DNA from: Pseudoalteromonas phenolica
Lineage (GTDB): Bacteria > Pseudomonadota > Gammaproteobacteria > Enterobacterales > Alteromonadaceae
DNA length: 64,000 nucleotides
Direction of reading: 5' to 3'
NCBI RefSeq assembly: GCF_005876835.1
Contig: NZ_PPSW01000024.1
Location: 1 to 64,000 of the forward strand
The notes beneath the pieces were generated by a model. That model made no database searches, was not told where the DNA came from, and saw only the letters and a program-made list of their open reading frames with translations. Numbering within the stretch: the stretch's first letter is position 1; every line of letters starts with the position of its first letter. Shown here piece after piece: positions 45,016-54,041 of this stretch. A program made the translations under genes and the position numbers.

Positions 45016-45611
45016 CGCTTTACTTCCCAACGTTTTAACGCGCGCCCTAATTGCCAAGTGAATACACAGGTAATGATCAACATCAGCAACACCATACGAC
45101 CGAGTTCGTGAAAGTGATGATGACTTTCACTCATAGCGTCTTGGGTTAAGTACACCATATTTACAAAGCCAAGGGGCTTGTCGTCCGCATCGGTAATGGG
45201 TAACACGATGGCATCTTTTAATTTGCTGATCCCTGGTAACTGTTTGGCAATGCCTTGATTCAGTGGCTCAGCTTGAAACCCTGCGGTTTTAGTCAAGAGT
45301 TGCCCTTGATGGTCGTAAATCGCAGCACCTAACACATAAGGGTCTTTAGCTAAGTTTTTAGTGAGTTTTTCTAACTTATCGAGCTCTTGGCTTTGCATTG
45401 CAAAGCTGGCGTTCCATGCTGTTTGCTGTGCCAAACTTCGGGCTGCTTGATGCGCTTGATTATGTAACAGTTGGTGAGAGCGAAAACTGGTATTAAAGGC
45501 AATCCAAGTCAGTGTGACAAAGCAAGCCGCGGCAATGATTAAACGGATCAAGCGTCGGTTTTTCGAAGACGTTATCAAATCAAGTGCTTGTGTATTTTTC
45601 ATAGTATCCAT
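44982..45611 (-). CDS. ytjB: YtjB/AhpA-type membrane protein (Smp family)
   Basis: A 209-aa inner-membrane protein with an N-terminal membrane segment (about 23-43), a periplasmic region (about 44-165) and a second segment (about 170-190), then a short cytoplasmic tail. In E. coli the homologue sits divergently next to serB, as it does here, which supports the call. Biochemical function is not established. The gene overlaps the end of tatD. Confidence 0.8.
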   Translation of the reverse strand: MDTMKNTQALDLITSSKNRRLIRLIIAAACFVTLTWIAFNTSFRSHQLLHNQAHQAARSLAQQTAWNASFAMQSQELDKLEKLTKNLAKDPYVLGAAIYDHQGQLLTKTAGFQAEPLNQGIAKQLPGISKLKDAIVLPITDADDKPLGFVNMVYLTQDAMSESHHHFHELGRMVLLMLIITCVFTWQLGRALKRWEVKRQILKSEQDDE

Positions 45612-45676
45612 ATTGAGTGCTGACAGCCTTTTGGAATGATGTTACAAATGCATTGTTACTATATTTGGAGCTCACA

Positions 45677-46687
45677 ATGGCTGGTATTCGCTTTAACCTT
45701 ACACCGCAACTTCCACTCACCGATTTATGCACCTTAGCAAAATGGTATCAGATTGAAAATGATCACTTAGTCGAGCAAGCGTCTGAATCATTGCCATTGG
45801 GTGAAGATTTTATCGTGTTTTTTGGTGCTCAAGCGAACACACATTTCTTGCAATATGCCATTGAGTTTATTGGTAAGACGAATATCAATGCAGTAAGCCT
45901 ATATCAGCCTGCAGCGCAATTAGCACCCGCGTTAGCGTTTAACGTTAAAGCACAGTTTGATGACTCGAAAGAATATAAAAAACAGCTGCGTAGTTTTGCT
46001 GTCGAGCATGGTTTTGAAGGTGCTTATTTATCAAAGCCAGCCAGTTTGAGTCAGCCAGGTTTACTCATCATGGATATGGACTCTACGGCGATAGAAATTG
46101 AGTGTATTGATGAAATAGCACGTTTAGCCGACGTTTATGACGAGGTTGCTAGCGTGACTGCCATGGCAATGGCTGGGCAATTGGGTTTTAGCGAAAGTTT
46201 GTATCAGCGCGTGGCGAAACTTGAAGGTATTGAACTGTCTTTGATCCAACAGTTAAAAGATAACCTACCGCTGATGGAGGGCATTCAAGATCTTTGTCAT
46301 ACATTAAAAGCCCATAACTGGCAGTTAATAATCGCATCGGGTGGCTTCACTTGGTTTGCAGAAGCACTGCAAGCACCACTGTCGCTAGATGCTTTTTATG
46401 CCAATGAGCTGGAAATAAAAGAGGCCCGCTTAACAGGTAAAGTATTGGGCGATGTGGTCGATGCTCAGAAAAAGGCTGATATTTTAGCAAAGACACGCAC
46501 GCAGCTTGGTTTAGCGAAACAACAAACCATTGCCATTGGTGATGGCGCCAATGATTTAGTGATGATGGCTGAAGCGGGAACAGGGGTGGCTATTCATGGT
46601 AAACCCAAAGTGGTTGAAAACGCCGATGCAGCCATTTGTCGTGGCTCATTATTGCAATTGTTATATTTTCTTGCCCTATCAAAATAA
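45677..46687 (+). CDS. serB: phosphoserine phosphatase
   Basis: A 336-aa HAD-superfamily enzyme for the last step of serine synthesis. HAD motif I is LIMDMDSTAIEIECID (about 131-146), motif II is IASGGFTWF, and motif IV is GDGANDLVMMAEAG. The N-terminal extension is ACT-like, as in other SerB. I use ATG 45677 with GGAG six bases upstream; the longest ORF at 45617 adds 20 residues without a ribosome-binding site. Divergent from ytjB, as in E. coli. Confidence 0.95.
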   Translation: MAGIRFNLTPQLPLTDLCTLAKWYQIENDHLVEQASESLPLGEDFIVFFGAQANTHFLQYAIEFIGKTNINAVSLYQPAAQLAPALAFNVKAQFDDSKEYKKQLRSFAVEHGFEGAYLSKPASLSQPGLLIMDMDSTAIEIECIDEIARLADVYDEVASVTAMAMAGQLGFSESLYQRVAKLEGIELSLIQQLKDNLPLMEGIQDLCHTLKAHNWQLIIASGGFTWFAEALQAPLSLDAFYANELEIKEARLTGKVLGDVVDAQKKADILAKTRTQLGLAKQQTIAIGDGANDLVMMAEAGTGVAIHGKPKVVENADAAICRGSLLQLLYFLALSK

Positions 46688-46713
46688 TCAGTTTGCCAGT
46701 GATTAATTGTTCG

Positions 46714-46744
46714 AAAAAAGGAAGTCGCTGAGACTTCCTTTTTT
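46714..46744. terminator. bidirectional terminator between serB and precursor peptide 2
   Basis: AAAAAAGGAAGTC / GACTTCCTTTTTT with loop GCTGA; A-run and T-run on opposite sides. Confidence 0.9.
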
Positions 46745-46757
46745 GTGTATGAAAAGG

Positions 46758-46922
46758 TTACCTTCGACATGCGTCCACATTTTCACAGGTAGGGAAATAA
46801 CTCATAGGGCAAATACCTTGTGGCGTTGAAAAACCAAACCCACCTGCAATGTTAGGAGTCGCAACGTTATCAATGGTTTTTGCATTCGATAAGTTCTTTA
46901 ACTTCTTTTTATTCAATTTCAT
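46758..46922 (-). CDS. putative RiPP/bacteriocin-type precursor peptide 2
   Basis: A 54-aa ORF: MKLNKKKLKNLSNAKTI leader, ATPNIAGG (21-28), then a short tail with three Cys (38, 46, 52; C-x7-C-x5-C). The leader is clearly related to that of precursor 1 (KLNKKK-K-LS and TP--GG shared) but the tail is different, as expected for paralogous precursors under diversifying selection. The ATG at 46922 has AAGGA about 9 bases upstream; the 77-residue ORF that extends upstream has no such site. A -10 box and palindromes lie upstream. Confidence 0.7.
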   Translation of the reverse strand: MKLNKKKLKNLSNAKTIDNVATPNIAGGFGFSTPQGICPMSYFPTCENVDACRR

Positions 46923-46941
46923 GATCAGTTTCCTTCTAAAT

Positions 46942-46959
46942 AAAGCCGAAATAGGCTTT
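46942..46959 (-). promoter_or_regulatory. hairpin in the 5' leader of precursor peptide 2
   Basis: On the minus strand AAAGCC-TATTTC-GGCTTT followed by ATTT, just upstream of the ribosome-binding site. It could attenuate or stabilise the message. A short stem, so low confidence. Confidence 0.35.
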
Positions 46960-46992
46960 TTCATGTTAGGTGGTAAAAAAGTTAGGAACAAG

Positions 46993-47011
46993 TTTTTACT
47001 CAGAGTAAAAA
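46993..47011. promoter_or_regulatory. operator-like palindrome at the precursor 2 start site
   Basis: TTTTTACTC-A-GAGTAAAAA, a perfect 9-1-9 inverted repeat, touches the minus-strand TATAAT at 47012-47017 on its downstream side. It therefore covers about +1 to +19 of the predicted transcript. A repressor site is plausible but not shown. Confidence 0.5.
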
Positions 47012-47285
47012 ATTATAAAAACAGTTTGTTCAAACGATTAAGTGCTATTGAAATGCCTGCACTATTTAGCTCTATAGAATGATTGTTTAACCTTCATAGG
47101 GGCGAGCTTGTGAAGATTAAACATTATGGTGCTAAGTAAGTGGTATAAACGAATTCATCGCAATCTAGAAATCTCATAAAGGAGCTTCATAAAAGCCGAG
47201 CAGAGCTTATTACTCTGCTAAGAGGCTAGTAAATCTGACACAGTTTTGGCATTGTGAGATAGCATGTTAGGAGGTAATAAGCACT

Positions 47286-48047
47286 ATGGCCCGTTTTTGT
47301 TCAGCAATTTTTTGTATGTTATTAGCTACACTTTCTAATAGTGTGCGGTCTTCAGAAACCTTACGTTTTGTTGCGGAAGATCTTTACCCCCTTCATTTCA
47401 CTGACGATAAAAAGCAGCCAAAAGGGTTTTTAGTTGAGTTAGTCGAAACGGTATTGCTCGAGTGTCAATGTAAAGGACACGTCGAAATAATGCCTCAGGC
47501 ACGCGCTTTCAAAGAGTTTAAGTCAGACAAAAATACTTTGATGATCTCCTTATTAAAAACGCCACAACGTAGCAAAGAGTTTAATTTTTTAGGCAGTGTT
47601 TATTTCGCAGATGCTTATCTGATTGGACTAAAGAAAAAGTCGTTCTCATTATTAGATTTAAAGAGTGCACATGGGTTAAGAGTCAGTACGGTGAGGGGAT
47701 ACTTTAGTCACCATTACTTAGAAAAATCGGGGTTTTCAACTGAACATGATTTAGTGCTTGCGCCAGATCCTGAGAGCCTACTCCAAATGCTTTATAAAGA
47801 AAGAACAGATCTTGTGTTAACAAATACTTTGTCGCTTGATAAAGAGCTAAGAAACATAGGACTAGACCCTGATAAGATAGAAGAAAAACTAAGTTTAAAA
47901 GACTTCCCTAACGAGTTACATTTTGTTGCCAATAAACAGCTCGATCAAGAGATAGCTCGGAAGCTAAAGCAAGGACTGGAAAAAATTAAGCTGACAGGGG
48001 AATACACAACCCTATTGAATAAATGGCAGTTACTTCAAGGAAAGTAA
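47286..48047 (+). CDS. periplasmic solute-binding-like protein (SBP_bac_3 type)
   Basis: A 253-aa exported protein with a signal peptide (about 1-22, MARFCSAIFCMLLATLSNS). The mature part reads like family 3 extracellular solute-binding proteins: LRFVAEDLYPLHFTDDKKQPKGFLVELVETV at about 26-56, and a late EYTTLLNKW. Many such orphan proteins in Alteromonadales have no transporter partner; none is here. Its ligand cannot be told. AGGAGGT lies upstream of the ATG. It stands alone before pdhR. Confidence 0.78.
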   Translation: MARFCSAIFCMLLATLSNSVRSSETLRFVAEDLYPLHFTDDKKQPKGFLVELVETVLLECQCKGHVEIMPQARAFKEFKSDKNTLMISLLKTPQRSKEFNFLGSVYFADAYLIGLKKKSFSLLDLKSAHGLRVSTVRGYFSHHYLEKSGFSTEHDLVLAPDPESLLQMLYKERTDLVLTNTLSLDKELRNIGLDPDKIEEKLSLKDFPNELHFVANKQLDQEIARKLKQGLEKIKLTGEYTTLLNKWQLLQGK

Positions 48048-48244
48048 GTGAGCAATTTTGCTAAAAATGAGAACTAATAGAGTTGTTACTGGCAGACAAT
48101 TGAATAATATATAGGATCTGTACATCTCATTTCTTCCCTAAAAAACCAAAATATCGATTAGTTACATTTTTTAACTTGTGAATGTACTGCCTACTCCCTC
48201 AAATTTTAGACTGTCCAAGTACTGGAACAGTAAAAGTAATCTTT

Positions 48245-48259
48245 AATGGTCAGACCACT
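48245..48259. promoter_or_regulatory. second, weaker PdhR-like site
   Basis: AATGGTCAGACCACT contains TGGT-N3-ACCA, the core of the PdhR consensus, but its flanks are poorer. It lies 137 bases before the strong site. Confidence 0.45.
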
Positions 48260-48343
48260 TTAATTTGTACTGTGGTTTTTCCTAAAGTTGTATAAAGTTT
48301 AGACTTTGGTTGTAGAAAAGCTGTGGTTAAACCGTGCAGAATT

Positions 48344-48372
48344 TTGACAGTATCACGGGTTTTTGATAGTGT
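48344..48372 (+). promoter_or_regulatory. sigma-70 promoter of pdhR-aceEF
   Basis: Perfect TTGACA, a 17-base spacer, then TAGTGT. The PdhR box begins ten bases downstream of the -10. Confidence 0.65.
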
Positions 48373-48381
48373 AATGCGCAA

Positions 48382-48398
48382 ATTTGGTATTACCAATT
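48382..48398. promoter_or_regulatory. PdhR operator
   Basis: ATTTGGTATTACCAATT differs at one specified position from the PdhR consensus AATTGGT-N3-ACCAATT. It overlaps the predicted transcription start, so bound PdhR would block the promoter of its own operon until pyruvate releases it, as in E. coli. Confidence 0.8.
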
Positions 48399-48474
48399 TA
48401 CCTTTTGGTTAAGATTACCTAGCAATAAGATGTTAGATGGTCTTTTCAACATGCTTAAATTCGGCGTTTGATCA

Positions 48475-49233
48475 ATGTCTTTAAAGATAAAAGCAGCAAA
48501 ATTATCTGATGTTATTTTAGAGCAACTTGAGAATATGATCCTCGAGGGCTCTTTAATGCCAGGTGAAAAGTTGCCTCCAGAAAGGGAGCTTGCGAAGCAG
48601 TTTGAGGTTTCACGACCTTCTCTTCGAGAAGCAATTCAGAAGCTTGAGGCAAAAGGACTCGTGACACGTCGTCAAGGCGGCGGAACGTATGTAAAAAATC
48701 AATTAGAACAGGGGCTCACTGATCCGCTGTTTGACTTGATCAGTAAGCATCCAGAATCACAATTTGATTTACTGGAGTTTCGTCATGCACTAGAAGGGAT
48801 CGCGGCATATTATGCAGCGCTTCGCGGTACAGATACTGACTTTGAGAAAGTTCAACAAAGTTTCGACAATATCGCCGATGTGCACGGGGACCTAGAGCAA
48901 AAAGCACAAGCAATTAATGCATTTCATTTTGCAGTGGCTGAAGCGTCACATAACGTGGTGTTGCTACACCTTGTTAAAGGCATGCAGTCTTTGCTGGAGC
49001 AAAATGTATTACAAAACTTACAAGTTTTGGTGCAAAAGAACAACGTGAGTGAACAGCTTGCTGAGCACCGTAAATTGTTGATGGATGCTGTTATAGAAGG
49101 TAATCCAGAACAAGCACGATTAGCCAGTAACGCGCACTTAGCGTTTATTGAAGAAGCATTACTTGAAGCGGACAAAGAACGTTCGCGGATCGCACGTAGT
49201 TTAAGACGTACCAGTAACAATCGAGTTCGTTAA
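48475..49233 (+). CDS. pdhR: pyruvate dehydrogenase complex repressor
   Basis: A 252-aa GntR/FadR-family regulator with an N-terminal winged helix (ILEGSLMPGEKLPPERELAKQFEVSRPSLREAIQKLEAKGLVTRRQGGGTYV) and a C-terminal helical FCD domain that binds pyruvate. It precedes aceE-aceF-lpdA, the same order as in E. coli. A near-perfect operator lies in its own promoter. The C-terminal residues differ from lldR or fadR relatives, but context settles the name. Confidence 0.94.
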   Translation: MSLKIKAAKLSDVILEQLENMILEGSLMPGEKLPPERELAKQFEVSRPSLREAIQKLEAKGLVTRRQGGGTYVKNQLEQGLTDPLFDLISKHPESQFDLLEFRHALEGIAAYYAALRGTDTDFEKVQQSFDNIADVHGDLEQKAQAINAFHFAVAEASHNVVLLHLVKGMQSLLEQNVLQNLQVLVQKNNVSEQLAEHRKLLMDAVIEGNPEQARLASNAHLAFIEEALLEADKERSRIARSLRRTSNNRVR

Positions 49234-49284
49234 GATTAACCAGAAGTAATTAAATTCGTATTTTAAACATAAGGAACACTCCAT

Positions 49285-51951
49285 ATGTCTGAAGTCAATA
49301 AAATTGACGTAGACGCGTTAGAAACCCAAGAGTGGTTACAAGCGCTTGAGTCTGTAGTAAAAGAAGAGGGCGTTGAACGCGCTCAGTTTCTATTAGAGCA
49401 AGTATTAGAACAAGCTCGTCTTGATGGCGTTGATATGCCAACAGGTATTACTACAAACTATGTAAATACTATTCCAGCAGATCAAGAACCTGCATACCCA
49501 GGTGACACAACAATTGAACGCCGTATTCGTTCAATCGTTCGTTGGAATGCGATCATGATCGTTTTACGTGCGTCTAAGAAAGACTTAGAGCTAGGCGGCC
49601 ACATGGCGTCTTACCAGTCTTCGGCTGCATTCTATGAGATGTGTTTCAACCACTTCTTCCGTGCACCAAACGAAAAAGACGGTGGTGATTTAGTTTATTA
49701 CCAAGGTCACATTTCACCTGGTATCTACGCACGTGCTTTCTTAGAAGGTCGTTTAACTGAAGAGCAACTTGATAACTTCCGTCAAGAAGTAGACGGTAAA
49801 GGTATCTCTTCATACCCACACCCTAAGTTGATGCCTGAATTCTGGCAGTTCCCAACTGTATCTATGGGTCTAGGTCCAATTGCATCAATCTACCAAGCAC
49901 GTTTCCTTAAGTACTTAGAAGGTCGTGGTCTGAAAGAGACGAACGAACAACGCGTATATGCGTTCTTAGGTGACGGTGAAATGGATGAGCCAGAATCACG
50001 TGGTGCAATTTCTTTCGCTGCGCGTGAGAAGCTAGATAACCTTTGTTACCTAATCAACTGTAACCTTCAGCGTCTAGATGGCCCAGTAATGGGTAACGGT
50101 AAGATCATTCAAGAACTTGAAGGTCTATTCAAAGGTGCTGGTTGGAACGTAATTAAAGTTGTTTGGGGTGCAGGTTGGGATGCATTACTAGCGAAAGACA
50201 CAACGGGTAAGCTATTACAGCTTATGAACGAGACAATCGACGGTGACTACCAAACATATAAAGCGAAAGATGGCGCATATGTTCGTGAGCACTTCTTCGG
50301 TCGTTACCCAGAAACAGCGGCACTTGTTGCAGATATGACTGATGACGAGATCTTCGCGCTTAAGCGTGGTGGTCACGATACATCTAAGCTTTACGCAGCT
50401 TACAAAGCAGCGCAAGAGACAAAAGGTCGTCCAACTGTAATCCTAGCTAAAACGGTTAAAGGTTACGGTATGGGTGAAGCAGCTGAAGGTAAAAACATTG
50501 CGCACCAAGTTAAGAAAATGGACATGACGCACGTTGAACATCTTCGTTCACGTCTTGGTCTTGAAGACTTGGTATCTGATGAGCAAATCAAAGATTTACC
50601 ATACCTGAAGCTTGAAGAAGGTTCAGCTGAATATGAGTACCTTCACTCACGTCGTAAAGCGCTTCACGGTTATACACCGCAGCGTTTACCTAACTTCACG
50701 CAAGCACTTGAGCTACCAACTTTAGAGCAGTTCAAGCCACTACTTGAAGCACAAAAGCGTGATATCTCTACAACAATGGGTTACGTACGTGCACTAAATA
50801 TCTTATTAAAGGATAAAGGTGTAGGTAAAAACATCGTTCCTATTATTGCGGATGAAGCGCGTACTTTTGGTATGGAAGGTCTATTCCGTCAGATCGGTAT
50901 TTATAACCCGCATGGCCAGAATTACACACCTCAAGACCGTGACATCGTTTCTTACTATAAAGAAGCAACATCAGGTCAGGTACTTCAAGAAGGTATCAAT
51001 GAGCTAGGTGCAATGTCTTCATGGGTTGCTGCTGCAACGTCATACTCGACAAATGACCTGCCGATGATCCCATTCTACATCTACTACTCTATGTTCGGTT
51101 TCCAACGTGTTGGCGACATGGCGTGGATGGCGGGTGACCAACAAGCACGTGGTTTCTTACTGGGTGCAACCGCTGGTCGTACAACCCTTAACGGTGAAGG
51201 TCTACAGCACGAAGACGGTCACTCGCACATTCAAGCGGGTACTATTCCTAACTGTATTTCTTACGACCCAACATTCGTATTTGAAGTAGCGGTAATCCTA
51301 CAAGACGGTATTCGTCGCATGTACGGTCCTGAGCAAGAAAACGTGTTCTATTACCTAACGCTAATGAACGAGAACTACGCACAACCTGCAATGCCAGAAG
51401 GTGCGGAAGAAGGTATTCGTAAGGGTATCTATAAGCTTGAAGACAACGCTGGTGACAAAGCACACGTTCAGCTAATGGGCTCAGGTACTATCTTAAACGA
51501 AGTACGTAAAGCAGGTCAGATCCTAAGCGAAGACTATGGCATTGGTTCAGATGTATTCTCTGTAACGTCATTCAATGAGCTTGCACGTGACGGTCAAGAT
51601 GTTGAGCGCTTCAACATGCTTAACCCAGCAGCAGATCAAAAAGTACCTTACATCACATCTGTATTAGGTGAGTCTCCAGCAATTGCTGCAACTGACTACA
51701 TGAAGAACTATGCAGAGCAAGTACGTGCTTATATGCCAAGCGCTTCTTTCAAAGTACTTGGTACTGACGGTTACGGTCGTTCAGACAGCCGTGAAAACTT
51801 ACGTCGTCACTTCGAAGTAAATGCAGGTTACGTAGTAGTCGCTGCACTTACAGAGCTTGTTAAGCAAGGTAAAGTTGACGCATCAGTTGTTGCTGACGCT
51901 ATCAAGAAGTTTGATATCGACACAACGAAAACTAACCCACTATACGCATAA
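49285..51951 (+). CDS. aceE: pyruvate dehydrogenase E1 component
   Basis: An 888-aa homodimeric thiamine-diphosphate enzyme that decarboxylates pyruvate and acetylates the lipoyl group on E2. The ThDP motif GDGEMDEPESRGAI (about 230-243) and its partner NCNLQRLDGPV are present, along with QAGTIPNCISYDP and the C-terminal GTDGYGRSDSRENLRRHFEV. Length equals the family norm. aceF follows after 12 bases. Confidence 0.98.
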   Translation: MSEVNKIDVDALETQEWLQALESVVKEEGVERAQFLLEQVLEQARLDGVDMPTGITTNYVNTIPADQEPAYPGDTTIERRIRSIVRWNAIMIVLRASKKDLELGGHMASYQSSAAFYEMCFNHFFRAPNEKDGGDLVYYQGHISPGIYARAFLEGRLTEEQLDNFRQEVDGKGISSYPHPKLMPEFWQFPTVSMGLGPIASIYQARFLKYLEGRGLKETNEQRVYAFLGDGEMDEPESRGAISFAAREKLDNLCYLINCNLQRLDGPVMGNGKIIQELEGLFKGAGWNVIKVVWGAGWDALLAKDTTGKLLQLMNETIDGDYQTYKAKDGAYVREHFFGRYPETAALVADMTDDEIFALKRGGHDTSKLYAAYKAAQETKGRPTVILAKTVKGYGMGEAAEGKNIAHQVKKMDMTHVEHLRSRLGLEDLVSDEQIKDLPYLKLEEGSAEYEYLHSRRKALHGYTPQRLPNFTQALELPTLEQFKPLLEAQKRDISTTMGYVRALNILLKDKGVGKNIVPIIADEARTFGMEGLFRQIGIYNPHGQNYTPQDRDIVSYYKEATSGQVLQEGINELGAMSSWVAAATSYSTNDLPMIPFYIYYSMFGFQRVGDMAWMAGDQQARGFLLGATAGRTTLNGEGLQHEDGHSHIQAGTIPNCISYDPTFVFEVAVILQDGIRRMYGPEQENVFYYLTLMNENYAQPAMPEGAEEGIRKGIYKLEDNAGDKAHVQLMGSGTILNEVRKAGQILSEDYGIGSDVFSVTSFNELARDGQDVERFNMLNPAADQKVPYITSVLGESPAIAATDYMKNYAEQVRAYMPSASFKVLGTDGYGRSDSRENLRRHFEVNAGYVVVAALTELVKQGKVDASVVADAIKKFDIDTTKTNPLYA

Positions 51952-51963
51952 GAGGCAGATATA

Positions 51964-53862
51964 ATGGCAATCGAAATTCATGTTCCAGACATTGGTGCAG
52001 ATGAGGTTGAAGTAACTGAGATCCTAGTTAACGTAGGTGACACAGTTGAAGTTGATCAATCTCTTATCACTGTTGAAGGTGATAAAGCTTCAATGGAAGT
52101 GCCAGCTGCGCAAGCGGGTACAGTGAAAGAAATTAAAGTAGCTGAAGGCGACACTGTTGCAACTGGCTCTTTAATTATGATTTTTGATGCTGCGGGTGAT
52201 GCACCTGCAGCAGCCGAGCCTGAAGCACCAGCAGCCCCAACGGCTGCACCAGCTCCAGCAGCGGCATCTGAATTAAAAGAAGTTCACGTACCGGATATCG
52301 GTGGTGACGAGGTTGAAGTAACTGAGATTATGGTTACCGTAGGCGACGTGGTTGAAGCTGACCAATCAATCTTAAACGTAGAAGGCGACAAGGCTTCTAT
52401 GGAAGTACCAGCACCATTTGGCGGTACAGTTAAAGAAATCAAAGTTGAAGTTGGCGGCAAAGTATCAACGGGCTCGTTAGTATTCGTATTTGAAACTGGT
52501 GCATCTGCGCCGGCAGCTGCTGAAGCGGCTCCTGCGGCAGCGCCTGCTCCTGCAGCGGCGGCAGAACTGATCGAGGTTCACGTACCAGACATCGGCGGTG
52601 ACGAAGTTGAAGTAACTGAAGTTATGGTTGCGGTAGGCGATGCGGTTGAAGCTGACCAATCAATCTTAAACGTAGAAGGTGATAAGGCTTCTATGGAAGT
52701 ACCAGCACCATTTGCAGGTACTGTTAAAGAAGTGAAGGTTGAGGTTGGCGGTAAAGTGTCGACTGGTTCATTGGTATTTGTATTTGAAACGCAAGGTTCT
52801 GCACCAGCTCCTGTAGCGGCGCCAGCAGCTGCACCAGCTCAAGCGGCTCCGGCAACACCTGCGGCAAAACCAGCGCCAGCATCGGCACCTGCAGCTTCAG
52901 CACAAAAAGATGAATTTGTAGCGAACGACCAATACGCACATGCATCACCTGTAGTTCGTCGTCTAGCGCGTGAGTTTGGTGTAAACCTAGCACGTGTTAA
53001 GGGCACGGGTCGCAAGAACCGTGTACTTAAAGAAGACGTACAAAACTACGTGAAAGAGTTAGTGAAGCAAGTTGAATCAGGTCAGCTATCTAAAGGTGGC
53101 AACACTGGTGGTGGCGAGCTAAACTTAATTCCTTGGCCAAAAGTAGACTTCAGCAAGTTTGGTGAAGTTGAAGAGAAGAAACTTTCTCGTATTCAAAAGC
53201 TTTCTGGTGCAAACCTTCATCGTAACTGGGTACAGATCCCACACGTTACGCAATTTGACGAAGCGGACATCACCACGCTAGAAGCATTCCGTAAAGAGCA
53301 GAATGTACTGGCTGAGAAGAAGAAAATGGGCGTGAAGATCACACCACTAGTATTCGTAATGAAAGCAGCGGCTAAAGCACTAGAAGAGTTCCCAACGTTT
53401 AACTCATCACTGTCTGAAGATGGCGAAAGCTTAATTCTTAAGAAGTATGTAAACATTGGTATCGCAGTAGATACACCAAATGGTCTAGTTGTTCCTGTTG
53501 TTCGTGACGTGAACAAAAAAGGCATCATTGAGTTATCTCGTGAGTTGATGGAAATTTCTAAGAAAGCACGTGAAGGTAAACTAACTGCATCTGATATGCA
53601 GGGCGGTTGTTTCACTATTTCTAGCCTAGGTGGCATCGGTGGTACTGCGTTTACACCAATCGTAAATGCACCAGAAGTTGCCATCTTAGGTGTGTCAAAG
53701 TCAGACATGAAGCCGAAGTGGAATGGTAAAGAATTTGAGCCGCGCCTAATGGTGCCGCTAAGCTGTTCATACGACCACCGTGTAATTGACGGTGCGTTAG
53801 CAGCACGCTTTACTGCAACACTGGCAGCTTACCTAAGCGACATTCGTCAGCTGGTAATGTAA
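51964..53862 (+). CDS. aceF: pyruvate dehydrogenase E2 (dihydrolipoamide acetyltransferase)
   Basis: A 632-aa core subunit with three lipoyl domains, each with lipoyl Lys in GDKASMEVP (Lys41, Lys143, Lys241), separated by Ala/Pro-rich linkers. The peripheral-subunit-binding domain is at about 325-365 ([19 protein letters not shown]), and the catalytic domain has [10 protein letters not shown] with His605 and Asp609 near the end. Lipoyl domains 2 and 3 are almost the same at protein and DNA level, more alike than either is to domain 1. Operon aceE-aceF-lpdA. Confidence 0.98.
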   Translation: MAIEIHVPDIGADEVEVTEILVNVGDTVEVDQSLITVEGDKASMEVPAAQAGTVKEIKVAEGDTVATGSLIMIFDAAGDAPAAAEPEAPAAPTAAPAPAAASELKEVHVPDIGGDEVEVTEIMVTVGDVVEADQSILNVEGDKASMEVPAPFGGTVKEIKVEVGGKVSTGSLVFVFETGASAPAAAEAAPAAAPAPAAAAELIEVHVPDIGGDEVEVTEVMVAVGDAVEADQSILNVEGDKASMEVPAPFAGTVKEVKVEVGGKVSTGSLVFVFETQGSAPAPVAAPAAAPAQAAPATPAAKPAPASAPAASAQKDEFVANDQYAHASPVVRRLAREFGVNLARVKGTGRKNRVLKEDVQNYVKELVKQVESGQLSKGGNTGGGELNLIPWPKVDFSKFGEVEEKKLSRIQKLSGANLHRNWVQIPHVTQFDEADITTLEAFRKEQNVLAEKKKMGVKITPLVFVMKAAAKALEEFPTFNSSLSEDGESLILKKYVNIGIAVDTPNGLVVPVVRDVNKKGIIELSRELMEISKKAREGKLTASDMQGGCFTISSLGGIGGTAFTPIVNAPEVAILGVSKSDMKPKWNGKEFEPRLMVPLSCSYDHRVIDGALAARFTATLAAYLSDIRQLVM

Positions 53863-53868
53863 AACTCA

Positions 53869-53897
53869 AAAATCCCACTGATTTTCAGTGGGATTTT
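53869..53897 (+). terminator. terminator after aceF
   Basis: AAAATCCCACTGA / TCAGTGGGATTTT with loop TTT and T's after it, six bases past the aceF stop. lpdA may therefore have its own promoter in the 179-base gap. Confidence 0.88.
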
Positions 53898-54041
53898 GTT
53901 TGTATCCTCTGATACAATCGACGCACACTTTTTTAGTCTGCCCCTTGTTCCTCCTGACAAATGGATGACATGGCAGTGAGTATAACGAGTAGGGCAACGC
54001 CAATTTGGCATAACCCGTTCGCAAAATATTAAGGTTAAAAC

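Larger units (their letters stand above)
46923..47285. other. 363-base intergenic region with promoter and palindromes
   Basis: No gene is supported. On the minus strand it holds the likely -10 (TATAAT, 47012-47017) of precursor peptide 2, with a 19-base palindrome at 46993-47011 and a 12-base palindrome at 47024-47035. A hairpin AGCAGAG / CTCTGCT lies at 47199-47219. The plus-strand gene at 47286 has AGGAGGT upstream. Confidence 0.5.
48048..48474. other. 427-base intergenic region upstream of pdhR
   Basis: No gene seen. The right part holds the pdhR promoter and PdhR-like operators listed separately. The left part (48048-48230) shows nothing recognisable. Confidence 0.5.

Noticed and set aside
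46849..47082. 77-aa plus-strand ORF opposite precursor peptide 2
   Set aside because: It is antisense to the leader of the better supported minus-strand ORF and runs through its promoter palindromes.
52201..52560. Ala/Pro-rich repeats in aceF taken as a possible assembly artefact
   Set aside because: Ala/Pro linkers between lipoyl domains are normal for this enzyme, and the frame is intact throughout.
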